53,451 nt of DNA from a virus: positions 1-53,451 of IMG/VR virus record IMGVR_UViG_3300030520_000031. One strand, 5' to 3'. The position numbers were made by a program, and so were the translations under genes. The notes below the pieces were generated by a model, which made no database searches, was not told the origin of the DNA, and saw only the letters and a list, made by a program, of their open reading frames with translations. Shown here one piece after another: positions 31,593 to 39,259 of the stretch; the first letter of the stretch is position 1; every line of letters starts with the position of its first letter.

Positions 31593-33008
31593 TCAGACCA
31601 ACGTCAAAAGCACATTCGCCGCGGCAAACGTCGGCTCCTGATTGATATTCATGGTGACGTCGTTCTGGTTCGGAATCACTCCAACCATCGTTTCGCTCGT
31701 TACCGTTTGCGCAATGCTCACTGTCCACGACGTTCCGCTACCGGCTGTGATCTGAGTACCCGATACGATGTGGCCTGACGCGTCGGCTATGAACTGGCCG
31801 ATTGCGATCGTGCCCGATGCGACGCTTGAGACAGTCAGCGTGTTTGCAGCGATGGAGCCGGTGAACGTGGCAGACGGGACGTTGATGCACCCGATCTGCA
31901 ACGAAATGATCTGTGCCCACGAGCCCAGTGCGGCGACATCGGAATAGAACCGGCTCGCGAAGAGTTCGGAGCCAAGGCGCGGCACAGTGCCGCCGTCCTG
32001 ACCGGAAAAGGCCGAGACAAACGCGGCTTGAATCTGCGCCAACGCAGTCGACGGAACTGCCGCACTGTTCTTAAGCGTCACCAAAAAGAAGATTGGTGTA
32101 TTGATCGCTGTCTGGAACGACACCGTGTAGCTGGGCGGCGACGAATAAAGAGGATTCGGGTCTGTGACCGTGACGGGCGTGTTGCCGGTGTAATTACAGC
32201 CGGGCGGCTTTTTAAGCCAGATCGCCTGTGCGACCGCCAGATTGGTGTAACTCCCTGCCACGCAAACATAGAGGCTATTCGCGTTGAGCGTAATGCCGCC
32301 GATCGTCGCGGGGGTTCCGAGATCGTTGTCGATCACATAAGCATCGACCACACCTGGCACACTCAACACATTGGCGAGGATCGAGTCGAGCATCCCTACA
32401 GAATTAAGCGCAACGCTCTGCTGCCGGCGCAATTCGAAAGCTGCGCGACTTTCAACAGCGCGCCCGATTACGCCCGACGTACACGTAACGGTGTCCCAGC
32501 CCGGAATAGCCTGATAGATCGTGACGGCATTGCTTGCAGGAACCGCGATAGGGCCGGTCGTCAGGCAAGCAAAAGCGAGCGTGATCGTGCCGCTAATCGG
32601 AATCGTGCCGCCGACTGTGCAGGCATAGATGTTCCCGCTTGCGTCCTGAATCTGCGCGCCAACAGGGATCGGCACATTGACCAACCCAACGCACGCGATT
32701 TGCAGCGTCGTCGGCTGCGCGGCAAGACGCGTCAAGAAGTAGATGGCCGCTATGCCGTCTTGCCACCGGCCCGACGCGAAGGCCGGGTCAACGTTATTGG
32801 TGATGTAAAGGAACTGAGAATTGGCATCGCCCACAATCGCCGCTTCCGATTGCGCAAGTTGGCCCTGAGGCGTCGTAAGTGACTGGTCAAGCGTCCCGCC
32901 GAAGGCCTGGTTGATATCTGCCTGTACGCCAGTCAGAATTGCGGACTCTGCCGGCAGAACGAACCCGGTTGCCCCGAACGTAGGCGACGGAACGTTAGTT
33001 GTTGCCAT
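31593..33008 (-). CDS. Baseplate J-like protein with C-terminal beta module
   Basis: A 471-residue baseplate wedge component. An N-terminal FGGTLDQSLTTPQGQLAQSE region and the middle LRRQQSVALNS...VPGVVDAYVI are typical of gpJ/gp47 proteins. Residues about 383-443 are one copy of the shared beta module, followed by a conserved terminal strand. It should join wedge subunits around the hub. No Shine-Dalgarno is seen between the upstream hairpin and the ATG, which may limit translation. Confidence 0.88.
   Translation of the reverse strand: MATTNVPSPTFGATGFVLPAESAILTGVQADINQAFGGTLDQSLTTPQGQLAQSEAAIVGDANSQFLYITNNVDPAFASGRWQDGIAAIYFLTRLAAQPTTLQIACVGLVNVPIPVGAQIQDASGNIYACTVGGTIPISGTITLAFACLTTGPIAVPASNAVTIYQAIPGWDTVTCTSGVIGRAVESRAAFELRRQQSVALNSVGMLDSILANVLSVPGVVDAYVIDNDLGTPATIGGITLNANSLYVCVAGSYTNLAVAQAIWLKKPPGCNYTGNTPVTVTDPNPLYSSPPSYTVSFQTAINTPIFFLVTLKNSAAVPSTALAQIQAAFVSAFSGQDGGTVPRLGSELFASRFYSDVAALGSWAQIISLQIGCINVPSATFTGSIAANTLTVSSVASGTIAIGQFIADASGHIVSGTQITAGSGTSWTVSIAQTVTSETMVGVIPNQNDVTMNINQEPTFAAANVLLTLV
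31680..31862 (-). repeat. Shared beta module, copy B (baseplate J)
   Basis: Starts TGSIAANTLTVSSVASGTIA and ends AQTVTSETMVG. The most divergent copy, lacking the GTGTGG turn. Confidence 0.75.
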
Positions 33009-33018
33009 GGATCAGCCA

Positions 33019-33046
33019 TAAAAAAAGCCACCCGAATGGGTGGCTT
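33019..33046 (-). terminator. Terminator-like hairpin 5 in late operon
   Basis: AAGCCACCC and GGGTGGCTT pair perfectly over 9 bp around GAAT; the minus strand continues TTTTTTATGG. It is only 11 bases from the baseplate J start codon. Confidence 0.85.
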
Positions 33047-33067
33047 GGTTATCTTGAACGGTCAGGA

Positions 33068-33418
33068 CTAGAAACTGGCAGCAGTCGTGACGCCGGCTGT
33101 ATCCGTCACTTGAATCTGTCCTTGAATTTGGCGACCCGCAAACTCGGTTATGAACGCTTGCGCGCTAACCACTCCCTGCACCGTTTCTGCAGCCGCGACC
33201 AGTTGCGCCTTGACATATTGCAGAGTCGGGAGTTGGCCTAGGATCTGTGTGAAATAGGGGATGCCCACCGTTTGATCGTAATACACGTCATTTATGAACG
33301 TCCGGCATGCCGTGGCAGCATTCTGAGCTAGAGCATACGGGTCCGACGCAACGGCAATATTCCCAAAGCTATCAACGGCAAGATCCCATGTCGATGGATT
33401 CAAGTACAAACTGTTCAT
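33068..33418 (-). CDS. gp25/GpW-like baseplate protein
   Basis: A 116-residue protein with the short baseplate gp25-like pattern: WDLAVDSFGNIAVA, then ACRTFINDVYYDQTVGIPYF, ending in a beta strand region. Such proteins initiate or support sheath assembly at the baseplate. It lies between the spike and baseplate J genes, the usual place. Confidence 0.82.
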   Translation of the reverse strand: MNSLYLNPSTWDLAVDSFGNIAVASDPYALAQNAATACRTFINDVYYDQTVGIPYFTQILGQLPTLQYVKAQLVAAAETVQGVVSAQAFITEFAGRQIQGQIQVTDTAGVTTAASF

Positions 33419-33441
33419 CGCATTTCCTTGTACGCAAGAGA

Positions 33442-34203
33442 CTATTGCGGAGGGCCACCGAGGCCCGTTCCGCCCGAGGCGGTATGCTGGTGCGTGCTGT
33501 CTATCGCATGGCCGTTTGAAGTGATAGACCCGACGAACTGCACCGCACCTGTAATCAGCGATGCGACTCCGCTACCGACGCTGCCCGTCATGCCAGCGAG
33601 CCACGACAACAGGCCTTGGATAATCACAGCGCCGCTAAAGTTTGATTGAGGCGAGTTGACCGTGAAAGACGTCGATGCGTTGTTGACTATGACCGGCGCC
33701 GTCAAAGTAATCTGGGTCGGCGACGTCACAGCAATGCCGGTCGAGCTAAACGCGATGTACTGGCTCGGCGTTCCGTTCAATATCCCGCCGAAGTAGACCG
33801 CATCCGACATCGAGAAACGACGTTTGCTGCCCGGATTAGCTTGCGCCTTCGTGGCCTTCACGCTTGAGATATCGCGATCAGCGAACCCAGCAAAGCCGAT
33901 GTCGCCAACTTGTGGATCAATGATGATTGCGTTCGCGCCGCCCTGAAGTCTGAAGTACGGTACGTTGTAAAGCGGCCCGTGCGGCTCCGCGTTGTTATAT
34001 CCATCAAGCTGATTCACCAGCGGTTGCAGGCTCACAAAGCCCACCGGCGAGACCCCACCGGCGTTCGTCACGCTCAACACTTGGCATGGTTGCATCGTGC
34101 GCACGCGCGCCAGAATCGACCAGACCAGAAACGTGTTGGCGTTGTAGTCCGAGCCGTTGTCTGTCGCTTCCGCAGTGCCTAGATATCCGACCGGATTAAC
34201 CAC
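33442..34203 (-). CDS. Baseplate spike (gpV/gp138-like) protein
   Basis: A 253-residue protein. The GTG at 34203 overlaps the hub gene end (GTGGTTAA) and follows TTGGAG, so the extension to 34260 is not used. It has an OB-like N-terminal domain (VQPLVN, DPQVGDIGFAGFADRDIS) and a long beta-helical C-terminus ending in HQHTASGGTG, with His residues at the tip as in metal-binding spike tips. It forms the membrane-piercing spike. Confidence 0.8.
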   Translation of the reverse strand: MVNPVGYLGTAEATDNGSDYNANTFLVWSILARVRTMQPCQVLSVTNAGGVSPVGFVSLQPLVNQLDGYNNAEPHGPLYNVPYFRLQGGANAIIIDPQVGDIGFAGFADRDISSVKATKAQANPGSKRRFSMSDAVYFGGILNGTPSQYIAFSSTGIAVTSPTQITLTAPVIVNNASTSFTVNSPQSNFSGAVIIQGLLSWLAGMTGSVGSGVASLITGAVQFVGSITSNGHAIDSTHQHTASGGTGLGGPPQ

Positions 34204-35056
34204 TGAACGGCACTCCAAGAATGTGCGTGAACCACTGACCGCCAGGCATTTCGCTTTCAAGCGAATGAGATATCTGCGTCGCGATCCACTGACCGCAAGC
34301 CGCTGGGATCGAGCTTTGCACCTGAACCAACCCGCCTATGACGACCGATGGATTGAATATCGTCGTGACCATCAGGCCGTTACTTGAGAACGTCGGATAA
34401 CCAACCATCCCCGTTGCCGTGGAAATAACCGGCGTCGATGTGTTGCGCGCCCCGCCCTTCGGCCAAATTTGCAACGTGCCGACATCGATTGCGAAGTTGA
34501 TGTCCGCCGCCTGCGCGCACTCCCGTATCTGAGCGAGAGCCGTTCCCGGGAAATACGGGTTTGACAACTGCACTGAGACGCCGTTGTTCACGAAGTTCAA
34601 TCCGGCCATCGTCGCCAGCGATTGCATGATCGTCCCGACATCAGCGGCGCCGGGATAGCTGGACGCGCCCACCGGCTTGAGTGAAGCGGCGAGACCGCCT
34701 ACCGCGGCGATATTCAGCGCCGTGTCGGGGATCTGGTTGTAATCCCCCCACGCCTGCCAGATCGTCCCGTTATAGATCGTTGTGAGCGCCGAATCCGCGT
34801 CGCCCACCGCGATCAGCACCGAGTTTTGATACATCACTGCCGAGTTGATCGGGCCGATTGTCGTCAACTGGTTGATCATGGCGGGAGGCAGGCCATAGAC
34901 CAACAACTGGACTTGCGGCATCGCGTCGCCGCCGAACTGCTGAATCTCAGCCTTGATGCGCAAACCCGTGAGCGTTACCGTGTTGGCGCCCGTGTCACCA
35001 AATTGGCCGGTGCCAAGCCCTATCGTGAGCTGAATCTGTTTCTGGGTGAAGGCCAT
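34196..35056 (-). CDS. Baseplate hub protein
   Basis: A 286-residue protein from ATG 35056; the ORF extension to 35239 crosses the preceding gene. It is beta-rich with a QLTIGLGTG start, GLRIKAEIQQFGG and a middle region with AECAQAADI-type helix, in keeping with hub proteins of the gp27/gpD type. Its end overlaps the spike gene. It probably forms the trimeric hub that carries the spike. Confidence 0.72.
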   Translation of the reverse strand: MAFTQKQIQLTIGLGTGQFGDTGANTVTLTGLRIKAEIQQFGGDAMPQVQLLVYGLPPAMINQLTTIGPINSAVMYQNSVLIAVGDADSALTTIYNGTIWQAWGDYNQIPDTALNIAAVGGLAASLKPVGASSYPGAADVGTIMQSLATMAGLNFVNNGVSVQLSNPYFPGTALAQIRECAQAADINFAIDVGTLQIWPKGGARNTSTPVISTATGMVGYPTFSSNGLMVTTIFNPSVVIGGLVQVQSSIPAACGQWIATQISHSLESEMPGGQWFTHILGVPFSG

Positions 35057-35394
35057 CAAGCCGCCCCATTTAGATCTGCCGGGGTCAAATAGCAGAGCAG
35101 GAACCGCGTACCAAGACCGGGCGACGAAGGGTCGAGACCCGTGCTCGGTGGCGTGAACGTTCCCTGTTGGTCGATAAACATCAGATCGCCAATAAATCCC
35201 AAGTACGCGCTCCGCACAATCCGAACCATGTTCAGGCAAAGAACGCCAGTAATGATCGGTGAATTATTGACAGACACATCGCAGTACAGATGATTGTTGT
35301 TCTTTTGGTACAGATTGATTTGCGTGTTCTGACCGCCAAGCTGCACCGAAGGAATCGTCTGCGAAAAGACGTCGTTGATCGGGATGATTTGCAT
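35056..35394 (-). CDS. Baseplate-associated protein
   Basis: A 112-residue beta-rich protein. It has a conserved-looking N-terminus (MQIIPINDVFSQ) and a C-terminal FLLCYLTPAD. From memory, this type of protein sits between the tail tube initiator and hub in DUF3383-sheath myoviruses and is structural in the baseplate. Its stop overlaps the hub start. Confidence 0.72.
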   Translation of the reverse strand: MQIIPINDVFSQTIPSVQLGGQNTQINLYQKNNNHLYCDVSVNNSPIITGVLCLNMVRIVRSAYLGFIGDLMFIDQQGTFTPPSTGLDPSSPGLGTRFLLCYLTPADLNGAA

Positions 35395-35396
35395 GG

Positions 35397-35996
35397 CTAT
35401 TGTGACTGACTCGCGGCTGCCGATTGTGCGGTGGTTGGCGTTTGCGGCTGGACGCTCCCGGTGCTCACCGGATCAGCGCCACTCGGAGCAGCCGTGTTTG
35501 AAAACGTTGCCGTGGCCGTCTCCCTGACTTCCTCAAGTTCAAGATCGACAGAGATCAGGCCAACGCCGTTCGTCGAGGTCCGGTGCAGCGCGTAGCTGAC
35601 GAAGTTGACGTTCTGAATCAACGCTCCCTCCGGCATCACCACGTCAAACAGATCAAGCGATTCGGCGACCGCGGCAACCTGATCAAGAAACGCCTGCCGA
35701 TCCGCTACCGTGCCGCCTTTTGATAGACGAATCCGCGTATCGCTCGGCAATGCAACCTTGTTATAAGACTGGAACGAGCCCTCTTCGACTGGGTAATTCG
35801 GAATTTTCCAGTCCCGTTTGAAATCCAGGCTGATCATGGAATCCGGCTCCAAGGCCAGCGTTCCGTCTTGATTAAAGATGCCCCATTGCGGACCAGCAAA
35901 AAGGCCGATGACATTCAGGGCATCCGCAACCAGCAGCACGGCCGTGTTCGTGACATTGGCAAGCTGCCCGAGCAGAGCCGGAATTCCATTTGCCAT
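35397..35996 (-). CDS. Distal tail / tube-initiator-like protein
   Basis: A 199-residue protein. Beta-rich core with WGIFNQDGTLALEPDS, FKRDWKIPNYPVEEGSF and a SLDLFDVVMPE helix, followed by a long Ser/Thr/Ala tail. The core pattern corresponds to a Dit-like N-terminal domain found after tape measure genes. It likely starts tube polymerisation at the baseplate. The low-complexity tail of about 40 residues is probably disordered. Confidence 0.72.
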   Translation of the reverse strand: MANGIPALLGQLANVTNTAVLLVADALNVIGLFAGPQWGIFNQDGTLALEPDSMISLDFKRDWKIPNYPVEEGSFQSYNKVALPSDTRIRLSKGGTVADRQAFLDQVAAVAESLDLFDVVMPEGALIQNVNFVSYALHRTSTNGVGLISVDLELEEVRETATATFSNTAAPSGADPVSTGSVQPQTPTTAQSAAASQSQ

Positions 35997-37834
35997 TACG
36001 TGAGCCCTGTATTTGCCTGCGGAACGGTGAAGCTGTATTTGCCAACGGCCTTACCGAACTCTTTCGCAATGCCTTGCGCGTCGGTGGCCTGCGTATGGAT
36101 CGTGATCGGGCCGTTGATGTTTGTCTCGGCACTCGACGTCATGCTCGACACCCGAGACGCCCATGAACCAGCACCTCTAGCGCCGGCCGACTGAGAAGCG
36201 ATCAAGCCGGCATTAGCTCTGGCTGCAGCAGAACCCAGATCAGCGGCATTCTTGGCTCCGACTTCGCGCGCGAAAATAGCACTAGAAAGAGCGTCAATAT
36301 TTGCCGAAGAGAGCTTCTGGTCGGCTCCGACTCCAAGCTTCCTCGATACTTCCGCGATGTAGCCAGAAGTATCGTTTTCGCTTGACGGCGCATATTTGCT
36401 CACAACCTTCCGAATCGTGTCGTTACCTTGCAGAAGGTAGTTTTGCAGAAGCGCGCGCTGGGCAGCTACTCCTGCTTCCATTGACGGAAATATGGCGAAC
36501 CCGCCGCTGTCTCTCCCTGTTGCGCCATTCTTATAGGCGAAATCACCGTATCTGATATTGCCAGGGTTGTTGTTTCGAATGCCGCGAGGCGCATGCGGGC
36601 CTTGCTTAAACAATTCACCTAACTTGCCGAAACCCCCGGCAGGAGGCGGGGCTACATCCGGCGTGACGATGCCGCCAGCCATTGCTTCGGCGACATACTG
36701 GTCATGGTTCGGGCCTGCGGCAATCGCTTTATCGAACGCAGATTTTCGTGCCAGTTCAGCAGCAACCGCCACGCCAGCAAGAGCAGCAATCGCGCCGGGT
36801 CCAGATAGGGCGATTGATGCGAGACCGCCGCCAACCCCGGATAGCGCTGCGGCTAATTGGAGCAAAGGGGTGGCAATCGAGAGTATCTTCAGCGCAGCCA
36901 GTGCGATCAGAACGTTCTTCCAGCCACCTACCGAATCTGCCGCCTTATCTGCCCATTGGACAAACTTCTGAACCGATGTCACTGCGTTCTCAACCCACAG
37001 ACTGATATCGGCCTTGTGATCAGCCACCCAGTCAGCCATCTTTTGCAGTTTCTGCAGCCACGTTTCGAATACCGGAATCAGTTCGAGCAGGATCGTCGTC
37101 CCGACGTACTGCAGCCGGTCACGAAGATCAAGCCACGCATTCTTGAGTTTTAGCGCCTGCTCGGCCTGCTTCTCGGTGATCGCTGAATTCTTTTCCTGAG
37201 CAGCAACCAAAGCGAGAATCGCCTGGGGTCCCTGCTTGATGAAATTGAACTCTTCACCGCTGATGCCCATTGCCTGAGCAACATATTTAGCGCGGGCCGG
37301 ATCGACATTGAACAGGTTCTGAACGATCTTGGCGCGCGCGAGCAGGAATGAATTCCCATCCTTCAGATCACTGGTTTTCCCGCCGAAGCGCAGAAACATT
37401 TGGATCTGATCACTGACCTTACCTAAGCGAAATCCGGCGATCTGCTGCTGGGAGTCCTGCAACGTGTTCGTGATACCTTCTGCGCTACCGCCCGCCCGTT
37501 CTGCTGCGCGCTGCCATGCAGACAGGTCCTGCGTGCTCATCTGCAGATTCTTGGCCATATAGCCAAGATTGACCGCCGCGCCGATGGTGCTTTCGGTGAA
37601 GTCCTTCAGGCCCATGCCGGCGGTGAAGACCGCGAGCAGTGCCAGGACTTCATTGCGCACTTTCTTGAACGACTCTGCGGCGGCTTTGTTCCGCGTCTCG
37701 ATGTCCTTCGTGGCCTTAGTTTCTTCGGCCGACAGCTTTTTAGTGGCGTCCGTTACCTGATTCTTGCCGGTAATAAATGCTTTGGCGTCCAAGCCGAGTG
37801 TCACGAACAGCGCGTCGATCACAGTGCCGGCCAT
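35996..37834 (-). CDS. Tape measure protein with peptidoglycan-hydrolase-like domain
   Basis: A 612-residue tail length determinant with long coiled and helical segments (residues 25-60, 220-300) and a hydrophobic centre (about 305-365). Residues 417-515 look like a lysozyme-like domain of the phage P5 type: RGIRNNNPGNIRYGDFAYKN and a GFAIFPSMEAG segment. Such domains help the tail cross peptidoglycan during injection. A tape measure of this size suggests a tail of moderate length. It starts opposite the beginning of the plus-strand gene at 37878. Confidence 0.85.
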   Translation of the reverse strand: MAGTVIDALFVTLGLDAKAFITGKNQVTDATKKLSAEETKATKDIETRNKAAAESFKKVRNEVLALLAVFTAGMGLKDFTESTIGAAVNLGYMAKNLQMSTQDLSAWQRAAERAGGSAEGITNTLQDSQQQIAGFRLGKVSDQIQMFLRFGGKTSDLKDGNSFLLARAKIVQNLFNVDPARAKYVAQAMGISGEEFNFIKQGPQAILALVAAQEKNSAITEKQAEQALKLKNAWLDLRDRLQYVGTTILLELIPVFETWLQKLQKMADWVADHKADISLWVENAVTSVQKFVQWADKAADSVGGWKNVLIALAALKILSIATPLLQLAAALSGVGGGLASIALSGPGAIAALAGVAVAAELARKSAFDKAIAAGPNHDQYVAEAMAGGIVTPDVAPPPAGGFGKLGELFKQGPHAPRGIRNNNPGNIRYGDFAYKNGATGRDSGGFAIFPSMEAGVAAQRALLQNYLLQGNDTIRKVVSKYAPSSENDTSGYIAEVSRKLGVGADQKLSSANIDALSSAIFAREVGAKNAADLGSAAARANAGLIASQSAGARGAGSWASRVSSMTSSAETNINGPITIHTQATDAQGIAKEFGKAVGKYSFTVPQANTGLT

Positions 37835-37877
37835 GAATATCCCTTAGACTTTGTATCACCCCAACTCAGGAGCAAAA

Positions 37878-38204
37878 ATGATGAAAAAGACGTTTTTCTT
37901 GGCCTTGCTCGCGCCTGTCTGCGCGATCGCTCAACAGGCTCCACCGCAGCAGGACCACTGCATGAGACTCGGAATGGCTTATCAGATGGTCGCTCAAGGC
38001 CGAGACAGCAACTGGCCACCGAAAACAGCGCTCAATACGATCACCGCATCGTCGGCATGGGGAATCTCTATCGAGCAGGGCAAGCAGATCGTCAATCTGG
38101 TCTACTCAGACCCCGGCTTTGTAAATGCCGGCGGCCCTGCTCTTGCAAATCAGGTATATCAAGCCTGCCTTTACCCGCATGGCAAGCCCAAGCCATTCCA
38201 GTGA
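37878..38204 (+). CDS. Exported protein, antisense moron in the tail operon
   Basis: A 108-residue protein on the plus strand inside the minus-strand tail operon. AGGAG lies 6 bases before the first of two adjacent ATGs. It has a signal peptide (MMKKTFFLALLAPVCAIAQ) and a mature part with two Cys (near 28 and 98) that could form a disulfide. It fits exactly between the tape measure start and the end of the frameshifted chaperone, with one base between. Its orientation and secretion signal suggest expression from the prophage, as for a superinfection-exclusion or surface-modifying moron. No family assigned. Confidence 0.72.
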   Translation: MMKKTFFLALLAPVCAIAQQAPPQQDHCMRLGMAYQMVAQGRDSNWPPKTALNTITASSAWGISIEQGKQIVNLVYSDPGFVNAGGPALANQVYQACLYPHGKPKPFQ

Positions 38205-38205
38205 C

Positions 38206-38828
38206 CTACTCTTTCCGCGTGCTGAGCACGTGCTCGTTACGCCCGTCGACCACGATGATTTCGAGCAGATCGTAAAGATCCTCTGCGCCGAACACTGTCT
38301 GCAATTCGTGGAGCGTGGCGTACTTCCGAGAAACGACCGTACCGATCGAACGCGGGATGTTCGCGTACTCAATCAGGCCTTCGTCGCTGCTGCCGCCTCG
38401 TCTGATTTTGAGCGGGCGGCGGCTAGAAAAAAATCAAGGTGCAATTCGAGCACAGCCTTCCGTAGTTGCAGCCGCGTCGACACTTCCTCGATGTCATCCT
38501 CGATGATCGGGCCGACACCGCCATACCCGCGCTTGACAAGCGGTTGCCTCGGATCAGGAACAATCGCGATGCAATCCATCATCTCGTCAAAGAGCGGTTT
38601 GGCCAGTTCATACGGCACCTTCGACAACGACTTGATGCCGATGGCGGCGATGCCCGCGAGACCAGCCGACAGAAGATCGTCCGGGATCTCGACGCCGCAA
38701 TTCATCATGACGAACAAGGCGCGCGTCGCCCATGCTTCGCTCTGCGATGCCGGGAGCTCGGTAATGTGGAACATCTTGCCGTGATCGCGACCCGCCGATT
38801 CGATCACGAGCGTTTTGGTTTTTCTCAT
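38206..38828 (-). CDS. Tail assembly chaperone GT, -1 frameshift product
   Basis: Joins codons 1-134 of the upstream ORF to a -1 frame at the T7 run (38427-38433), giving about 207 residues. The -1 frame is open from the slip to TAG at 38206, with FGAEDLYDLLEIIVVDG and a polar tail. The zero frame stops at 38373. This is the lambda G/GT-type arrangement for tape-measure chaperones and the gene lies between tail tube and tape measure, where it is expected. Efficiency of shifting is unknown. Confidence 0.82.
38373..38828 (-). CDS. Tail assembly chaperone G (unshifted form)
   Basis: A 151-residue helical protein (KTLVIESAGRDHGKMFHITE, WATRALFVMMNCGVEIP). Zero-frame product ending just after the slip site; the main translation product. 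It overlaps the tail tube gene by ATGA. It binds the tape measure during tail assembly by analogy with lambda gpG. Confidence 0.85.
   Translation of the reverse strand: MRKTKTLVIESAGRDHGKMFHITELPASQSEAWATRALFVMMNCGVEIPDDLLSAGLAGIAAIGIKSLSKVPYELAKPLFDEMMDCIAIVPDPRQPLVKRGYGGVGPIIEDDIEEVSTRLQLRKAVLELHLDFFLAAARSKSDEAAAATKA
38427..38433 (-). promoter_or_regulatory. T7 slippery site for -1 frameshifting
   Basis: On the minus strand GAT TTT TTT CTA in the zero frame provides T-TTT-TTT, allowing both tRNAs to re-pair one base back. The -1 frame then continues as TCT AGC with no stop for 73 codons. No clear downstream pseudoknot was identified. Confidence 0.82.
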
Positions 38829-39259
38829 GGCGTCGGCGCTCCGATAACGCTTTGGAAGTGAATCTCAAACTTCCGCGGCTGAAGGACTTTCTTGCCGTCC
38901 GCAAGGGGCGAATAGTTCTTCATCACGCCATTACCGAGCGTGTAAAGCTTCTTGACCGCTGGTTGAATAAGGGAGCCAAAGAAGAAGAACGGCGCCTGCG
39001 CGGCTTGTTCTGCCGCATAGACCGCTTCGAAGAAAGTTGTGCTTGGACTGTCGGCCTGCAACATGATCTCCAAGACCTTGATCTGCGGAATCCAACCGGC
39101 CGACAGACGGCCATCGGCACCAAGCAACACCTCCTTGATGTCGACGTTCGCCATCGAATACATGTCGTCGGCTGCAAACCCGGATAGCGTTTGCGGGGCA
39201 GGGTAAAAGTTGGTAACCCCAAGGGCCAAAATTGAATTTGCGGACGTGATATCGGCCAT
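38825..39259 (-). CDS. Tail tube protein
   Basis: A 144-residue protein with a DUF3277-like tail tube pattern: an N-terminal SILALGVTNFYPAPQTLSGF, then DMYSMANVDIKEVLLGADGRLS and a QPRKFEIHF strand near the end. It follows the sheath directly (TAATG overlap), the standard order, and should polymerise to form the inner tube. Confidence 0.85.
   Translation of the reverse strand: MADITSANSILALGVTNFYPAPQTLSGFAADDMYSMANVDIKEVLLGADGRLSAGWIPQIKVLEIMLQADSPSTTFFEAVYAAEQAAQAPFFFFGSLIQPAVKKLYTLGNGVMKNYSPLADGKKVLQPRKFEIHFQSVIGAPTP

Noticed and set aside
32028-32882. 284-codon plus-strand ORF opposite baseplate J
   Set aside because: Arg/Asn/Asp-rich antisense composition, no start signals, opposite a recognised structural gene.
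38106-38372. 88-codon minus-strand ORF after the tail chaperone
   Set aside because: The -1 frame from the T7 slip site gives a better protein in the expected position; this frame is Ser/Arg-rich noise.
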